From Clytia hemisphaerica (Eukaryota > Cnidaria > Hydrozoa > Leptothecata > Clytiidae): DNA of 64,000 nt. Where the stretch lies: assembly GCA_902728285.1 (NCBI GenBank), contig CACVBU010000064.1:1217640-1281639 (forward strand), read 5' to 3'. The notes under the pieces were generated by a model. It had not been told where the DNA came from and ran no database searches. It saw only the letters and a program-made list of their open reading frames with translations. Position 1 is the first letter of the stretch, and each line of letters begins with the position of its first letter. Below are positions 57,842 to 64,000 of the stretch, in pieces. The translations under genes were made by a program, and so were the position numbers.

Positions 57842-60614
57842 TAGGCGGATCTCTAGAAATTGCTTGGTTCCCGTCATTTCGACTTTACAAAGTCGGTCGG
57901 TCGAAAATATTTTTTTGTACATACATACCATCTTTTTGTTCATTGATTGTGAGCCCCATAATCATCATGCAACATCTTGTTTTTTAGAAAGTGATGCTTC
58001 GCGAGCGTGGTCTGCTTCCACGAAGGTCCGAATTATGAAATCGGTTAAAAAATCAGGAGATCATGGATAAACTAGGGTGTAAACTGGAACCATGAAAAAA
58101 TACTTTTTTTGAATTTTCAAAATTGTCACAATTTTTTATCAAAATTTATCATATTGTAAGACTTCTTGCGCAATTTTTAGGTCCATACGTCAAAAATCCA
58201 CTGTTTGCCCCAGGGGTATCTGATTCGCGGTAGTAGCAAAAAACGGCAAAAATGGCATTTTTTGTCCATTTTAAGACTATAAAAGGCCAGGAAATGGTCA
58301 AAATGGTTTCTGAATGGTGTCTTGTACTAATATTCAACACAAAAAGACAAAATAACCCCAGCGAGATCGCTCAATGTTTCAATTTCAGGCTAAAAAGGCC
58401 GATTTTCTCGGATTCTGGGTAGCAAAATGCATGAAAGCAGCATTTTTGAGGACCCACAACTTTTAAACTGTTTAAGGTACACACTTGAAATTTACAGCAA
58501 TGAAACACTTCAGAGAAAGCTCCAGGAAAAATCAAACTCTAGTTTTCAAATATTTCCTATAGATCCATAATGGCGCCCTAGAAATTGAGTTTTCATGATA
58601 AATGCCAATATTTCAAGCTAAAACTTGGTTTTCTTGGGGTTAAAATCTCAAAAATGATTTCAAATGGTGTTCTGAAATCTTTGAATCTTGGAAGTATTCT
58701 GAAAATACTCTGGACGAATCAAAATGGTTTGGGTCAGAAATTTGCCTAAGTCTGCCATTATTGTATTGCATTTCCCCCTAAAATGCGATTTTTAGAGTTA
58801 AAGTCTAATTTTCTCAGGCTAGAATCTCAAAAATGGTTTCAAATAGGGTCCTGAAATCTTTTGGTGTTGAAAGTATTCTGGATATACTCTGGGAGAACCA
58901 AAATGGTTCGGGTTAGAAATTTGCCAAAGTTCGCCATTATGGAATTGCATTTCCCACTAAAACGCAATATTTAGAGCTAAACTCTAATTTTCTCAGGCTA
59001 AAATCTCAAAAGTGGTTTCAAATAGGGTCCTGAAATCTTTTGGTGTTGAAAGTATTCTGGAAATACTATGGGAAAACCAAAATGGTTTTGGTCAGAAATT
59101 TGCCAAAGTCTGCCATTATGGAATTGTATTTCATTCTAAAACACAATGTTTTGAGTAAGCTTGAATGTTCTTCCTAAAGAAATGAAATTCATAATGACAG
59201 ACTTTGGCATATATATGACCATTGTGAACCACTATGATTTTCCTTGAGTGTTCCCAGGATACTTTCAACACCAAAAGATTTCAGGACCCTATTTGAAACC
59301 ATTTTTGAGATTTTAGCCTGAGAAAATTAGACTTTAACTCTTAAATATCACGTTTTAGTAGGAAATGCAATACCATATTGGCAGACTTAGGCAAATTTCA
59401 AACCCAAACCATTTTGGTTCTCCCAGAGTATATCCAGAATACTTTCAACACCAAAAGATTTCAGGACCCTAATTGAAACCATTTTTGAGATTTTAGCCTG
59501 AGAAAATCAGACTTTAACTCTAAATATTGCGTTTTAGTGGGAAATGCAATACCATAATGGCAGACTTGGGCAAATTTCAAACCCAAACCATTTTGGTTCT
59601 CCCAGAGTATATCCAGAATACTTTCAACACCAAAAGATTTCAGGACACCATTTGAAACCATTTTTGAGATTTTAGTCTGAGAAAATTAGACTTTAACTCT
59701 AAATATCGCGTTTTTAAGTGGAAATGCAATTCCATATGGCGAACTTTGGCAAATTTCTAACCCAAACCATTTTGATTATCCCAGAGTTTTTCCTGAATAC
59801 TTTCATCACCCAAAGATTTCAGGACACCATTTGAAACCATTTTTGAGATTTTAGCCAGAGAAAACCAAGTTTTAGCTTGAAATATTGGCATTTAGCATGA
59901 AAACTCAATTTCTAGGGCGCCATTATGGATTTATAGGAAATATTTGAAAACTCAAGTTTGATTTTTCCTGGAGCTTTCTCTGAAGTGTTTCATTGCTGAA
60001 AATTTCAAGTGTGTACCTTAAAAAGTTTAAAAGTTGTGGGTCCTCAAAAATGCTGCTTTCATGCATTTTGCTACCCAGAATCCGAGAAAATCGGCCTTTT
60101 TAGCCTGAAATTGAAACATTGAGCGATCTCGCTGGGGTTATTTTGTCTTTTTGTGTTGAATATTAGTACAAGACACCATTTAGAAACCATTTTGACCATT
60201 TCCTGGCCTTTTATAGTCTTAAAATGGACAAAAAATGCCATTTTTGCCGTTTTTTGCTACTACCGCGAATCAGATACCCCTGGGGCAAACAGTGGATTTT
60301 TGACTTATGGACCTAAAAATTGCGCAAAAAGTCTTACAATATAATAAATTTTGATAAAAAATTGTGACAATTTTGAAACTCTAAAATTCAAAATCCAGTT
60401 TACACCCTAGATAAACTGGTTTTTGGTTCACTTTCCGCTGGCGCGCCGCGCTCACTATTTCGATTTGAAAACTTGTAAACACTGAGCACGCAGTGGTTGA
60501 CAATTAGGAATCCAGAAGTGGCAAAAGGGGTCTCCGACTCTCCGACTCTAACTTCAGAGTAAAAATCAGGGTCGGTCGGAAGACGGGAACCAAACAATTT
60601 CCAGAGATCCGCCA
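57842..60614. mobile_element. Giant palindrome (about 2.77 kb) with internal tandem repeats
   Basis: The tips ggcggatctctagaaattg and its near-complement (caatttccagagatccgcc) lie 2.7 kb apart. The main arms run from 58073 (agggtgtaaactgg) to about 59190 and from about 59205 to 60412 in mirror order, sharing cccaggggtatctgattcgc, ggccaggaaatggtcaaaat and catgaaagcagcatttttga. Each arm contains three to four units of about 178 bp (ctcaaaaatggtttcaaata, tgaaatcttttggtgttgaa). Small frames in the arms are mirror copies of each other and not genes. Confidence 0.9.
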
Positions 60615-60616
60615 TA

Positions 60617-60775
60617 CTTAAAACCAGACAATCTCAATCGAACGGAATCGACGATCGAACCAATCGAACCAAATCGAACGCAATCGACCGATTGAAATTC
60701 GATTGTCGAACGCAATCGAATCTCAATCGAACGTCAAAATTTTGGGTAATAGTTTTGATTGAGATCGTCTGGTTA
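60617..60775. mobile_element. About 160-bp MITE made of ATCGAA repeats
   Basis: The TIRs aaccagacaatctcaatcga and its near-complement flank an interior of aatcgaac-type repeats. It lies directly beside the giant palindrome. Confidence 0.7.
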
Positions 60776-61239
60776 AAAAAGTTATAAGAAAACAAAAATA
60801 CCTTCGTTTGAATTGAGATGAGGATTTACGTTGCCAAACTATCTTTCTTTGAGACATTCTCCAAAGTCAAAGCACAGAATCAAAGGGCTGAAGACGGCTC
60901 CAGCTGTGACCTGAAAGATGTTTTAAAATTTTACTTTGACTTGACAGCTTGAAGCAGACCAGTCGGCCGCAGCAGTCCCCTCTTGTAATATAAGAGTTCA
61001 GTTATATATGTTACATATATATCAAACAAATGAAAGATTAAGAAGCTACTCGTTATGTTTTTATTTTGGGATTATAATAGTATTATAATGTTGAGTCCGA
61101 CAAAAAGCCGAACGTTTCAAAATGGCGCCTGACAACTTACCTGTGTTTTATTCCCAAAATGCTTGTTATTGGAACGGAACGAGTTTCACAGCTTTCTGTA
61201 AAGCTTATCTATGATGGAACCGAGAAGGGTCATTTGGCG

Positions 61240-61441
61240 ATTTCTTTCAAAATCTGTCGATCGAAATTTCTTTCAAAATCTGTCGAGATTTCTTTCAAGT
61301 TGTCGAGATTTCTTTCAAACTGTCGAGAATTCTATCAAAATCAAACTGTCGAGATTTCTTTCAAGTGGTCGAGATTTCTTTAAAACTGTCGAGAATTATT
61401 CTTTCAAACTGTCGAGATTTCCTTTAAACTGTCGAGCTTTC
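61240..61441 (+). repeat. 20-bp minisatellite, about nine units
   Basis: The unit is close to ctgtcgagatttctttcaaa, with some units shortened or carrying an insert. No function is evident. Confidence 0.85.
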
Positions 61442-62980
61442 AATAAGTGTCGCGTTCTTAAAAGCCCGTAGCCATGTATATGCCACGCGTATTAGGGCCA
61501 TCAGATTGATAAACGCCTTCTTAACTTTCTAGCCTTCCTCATTTCGGTACCCTCAGGATCGATCTCTCTAAGAGTCTCATTACAGTGTCTCTAGGAGTTG
61601 TTATCCCATGCGTAGTCCGTAATTTATTCCACATTCCTCGATAGCCAAGTTAGTAACCTGGCCCTTCAATCTCATTACTTATGATTGAACTATTTTTTCC
61701 TTTATGTACAATGGTAGTTGAACCCTACTGGGAAAACCACATGTGTCAAACGTTGACTTACCATCATTCCTCTTACTAGTCTGAATGCCGACCTCTACAA
61801 AACCCCAGGTAGTATAGGTGAGTCTGCTCAATGATCTACCAACCGCTTTCCGGTTCGTTTTTTTTTTTATTTCGATACAGAATCTTGGCGAGTTAATAAT
61901 TTGATTGACATTGATGTGCACGTAAAAACGATTGTTTTGAACACGTTTTCAATAAAATGTTTACTTTCGAAATTCGAATCCCAGACCAGAAAAACAAAAC
62001 AGAAAGAAAGATAAAAACAATCTGATGCGCACACTTTTTACCTAGTTTTTTACAGCCTGTAGGTTTATTTTTCACTTTTGCTTTTATTATATAAAATATC
62101 TGGTTTATAAATTTATCAAAACTTTTCCTTCAGCTCTACGGTCGAAGCTCAAAAATCCAAATATGAACAAATGGTAAAAAAAAACATTTGTTGGTGCACA
62201 CAGAAGATATATTAGGGCACCATTCCAAAAAATCTAGTTTCTCATCTTTTTCAAAATCTCCATATTAAACAAGAGAGAAAAACAAGCAAACTTCCCTCCG
62301 CCTACTTATTTTTCGAAATCCAAATTTATTTTTCCAATCTATGATTTGGTGCCTCACAGAAAATTTAAACATTATATAATGTTATATTTGTAAACCCTCG
62401 CCAGCTAAAAATGTGATAACAGGCCAATTTTTTGGTAAAATTGGCACAAAATTGGTCAATTTTGGAGGAAAAATTACACATTTTCTTGGAAAATTGCAAC
62501 AATTTTCGCCCTTACGGCCGAGAAATTTTGAAACAGTGCACTGTAAGGGTATGATTTTTCATGGAAATTCACTGCACTGTAAGGGTCCGATTTTAGAAGC
62601 CAAATTTTGGGCCGAACGTATGGTCGTTTTCAGATCGAGTGCCCCCCCCCCGGGGGGTTTTCAAGTCTCAGAAGAGTTTTAAATATCTGGAAATAGAATC
62701 TACTTGAGTTTAATATGGGGATATATTATGCTCTCCATCTGCGATTATTTGAATATTATAATGTGCTTGAGACATATGCACGATAAAATTCTTGCAGTTT
62801 GTCTCCACAGCTTAATTTCAGAGAAAGCTAAGCTATAGTGTTCTTGGTAGACAAATCCCCTATATTATTATCCAACGCGCACTCAGTTCACACAAAAGTA
62901 GCCTTTGCGATCACTCAGGATCTTAGATAGAAATCTAGTAATAGTGTTTTTGGCTTGGAGGTCAATGATATCTACAACAT
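61442..62980. other. Intergenic, no supported gene
   Basis: A minus-strand frame at 61679-61921 looks partly protein-like (WGFVEVGIQTSKRN) but cannot be assigned. A run of ten C followed by six G lies at 62643-62658. Nothing else is seen. Confidence 0.35.
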
Positions 62981-62984
62981 TTTA

Positions 62985-63161
62985 CAATGAAGTCTCTTTG
63001 ACTCGAACCTCTATAACTTGATTGTCTCCTTAACTCGAACAATTATGACCCCTTCCGTTAACAATGTCTTATAAACCTTATTCTACAACTTTAAATTTCC
63101 TTAAACTGGACGAATTTGCGTTTTTTTGTGCGTAATTGAGTTATGGAGACTCCACTGGGGA
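62985..63161. mobile_element. Possible pogo/Tigger-like MITE
   Basis: The left end caatgaagtctctttgactc and the right end gagttatggagactccactg are imperfect inverted repeats. The repeated actcgaac...ctataact pattern is typical of pogo-family ends. A TA duplication is visible only on the left. Confidence 0.4.
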
Positions 63162-63592
63162 TTCTAGCCTGTACACAGACCCGATATCTACGGCTAATTT
63201 CAAAATTCATTGCTACTACGAAACGATAAACATACACTCTGCTACAGAATACTGGGATTCTACTGTATAACCATTTTTGAAAGTTTTTAAATTTCTTCAA
63301 CAATGTTTACATTTTCTATGGCTCAATTTCGCTCGATTCGTTTTCAATTTTCATCCTTCAGCATTGTTTTGATTACATTCAATTGTACTTGAAGCCATAA
63401 TTTGAAAGGTGCACGTTTATAACATGAATGAATTATACAAGCGGCATGCAACAAAGTTGTTCATCATTGTTTTATTATTGTGCTACTTTCAAGTATTAAT
63501 ATGGCAAGCTAGATAAACTATACCTCGCTTAATAATATTTGTGTGGTTCGTGGTGAGAAAAGGAGCATTTTTCTGGAAATTTATCTGCAAAT

Positions 63593-63981
63593 ATGAAGCT
63601 TAAGGGTATTTTTGTGCTGGTCTTTCTAGCCAAATGTGTCTCAGACAGCCTTGGAAACCCTTTGCAACAACCGAGATCAAAGCTTTCTTCTTTCGTTGAA
63701 GAATATGAAAAAGAAACAAAGGCGAAAGGAGAAAACAGAGAATTTCAACCAGAAAACAGTAAGTTAATGGAACATTTTAAGCTAACCTCCGAAAAAATTG
63801 AAATAGCTATGATTTTTTCAAATATAAATACGAAACCGAGAAATTGCTTCGTAATGTTCTGGATGAAGAGCTTGCATTTCTACACCTCCTTCTCACAGAC
63901 CCACTGGTACCCCTTCCCACTGGAAGAATTGGCCGAAATATCCATTTTTTTGAAGCCACAAAGATTAAGCGGGAATGGATA
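63593..63981 (+). CDS. Start of a secreted-protein gene (two exons visible)
   Basis: ATG at 63593 begins a signal peptide (MKLKGIFVLVFLAKCVSDSL, cleavage probably near residue 20-22). A charged helix (LSSFVEEYEKETKAKGENRE) follows. A good donor (aaca|gtaagt) lies at 63758. A second coding piece in another frame reads FKYKYETEKLLRNVLDEEL and LLLTDPLVPLPTGRIGRNIH, stopping at 63981. The gap between them has a branch-like ctaac and an acceptor-like aaatag about 48 bp after the donor, but the phases do not fit with the best donor, so the exact boundary is unresolved. A secreted peptide precursor is one possibility. The family is not recognised and the window ends 19 bases later. Confidence 0.55.
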
Positions 63982-64000
63982 AAGTAGCACAATATTTTTC

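Noticed and set aside
58149-60344. Paired 63-residue ORFs with identical sequence on opposite strands
   Set aside because: They are mirror images created by the giant palindrome, with no codon conservation beyond that.

Overview
The window looks like AT-rich nuclear DNA from an early-branching animal, most likely a cnidarian. The reasons are spliced genes with short exons, an intronless class A GPCR, a SPATA6-like gene, and a dense mix of Penelope-like, P-element/THAP-type, Crypton-type, Ty3/gypsy and LINE relics plus many inverted-repeat elements. The species cannot be named from the sequence.

Layout. 1-3413: Gag, protease and the first part of the reverse transcriptase of a Ty3/gypsy-like retroelement, cut off inside RT. 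3414-about 10230: an endogenous DNA-virus-like block on the + strand with several capsid-type or core-type genes and two small membrane-protein genes. One of the membrane proteins has an ectodomain that reads like a TNF-superfamily ligand. No polymerase, integrase, packaging ATPase or protease of that virus is visible here. 10338-11290: decayed LINE RT (minus). 11393-14056: a MITE and unrecognised decayed coding pieces. 15515-18656: relic of a THAP-domain, P-element-like transposase with a 1-kb MITE inside. 18757-19295: minus-strand relic of another transposon gene. 20877-22155: a nearly intact Crypton-type tyrosine recombinase (minus). 22185-23801: two palindromic elements. 24073-26760: more transposon relics, including a Penelope GIY-YIG domain. 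28958-30412: intact GPCR (minus). 31385-34553: satellite of about 100 bp units.

36540-51915 is the main cellular gene. It is a ten-exon SPATA6-like gene on the minus strand, reconstructed from splice sites and phases; every exon joins in frame to give about 543 residues. Its introns carry MITEs, a SINE interrupted by another element, and a satellite. A likely promoter with ETS-type sites lies near 52.6 kb. From 53 to 61 kb the DNA is almost all fold-back elements, including one palindrome of nearly 2.8 kb. At the right edge, 63593-63981 starts a gene for a short secreted protein.

The best candidate for something new is the 3.4-10.2 kb block: an endogenous virus with a capsid module and a TNF-like type II membrane protein. 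Several of its genes carry frameshifts or stops, and the putative major capsid gene is broken by a small retroposon with an 11-bp target duplication, so this copy is a fossil.
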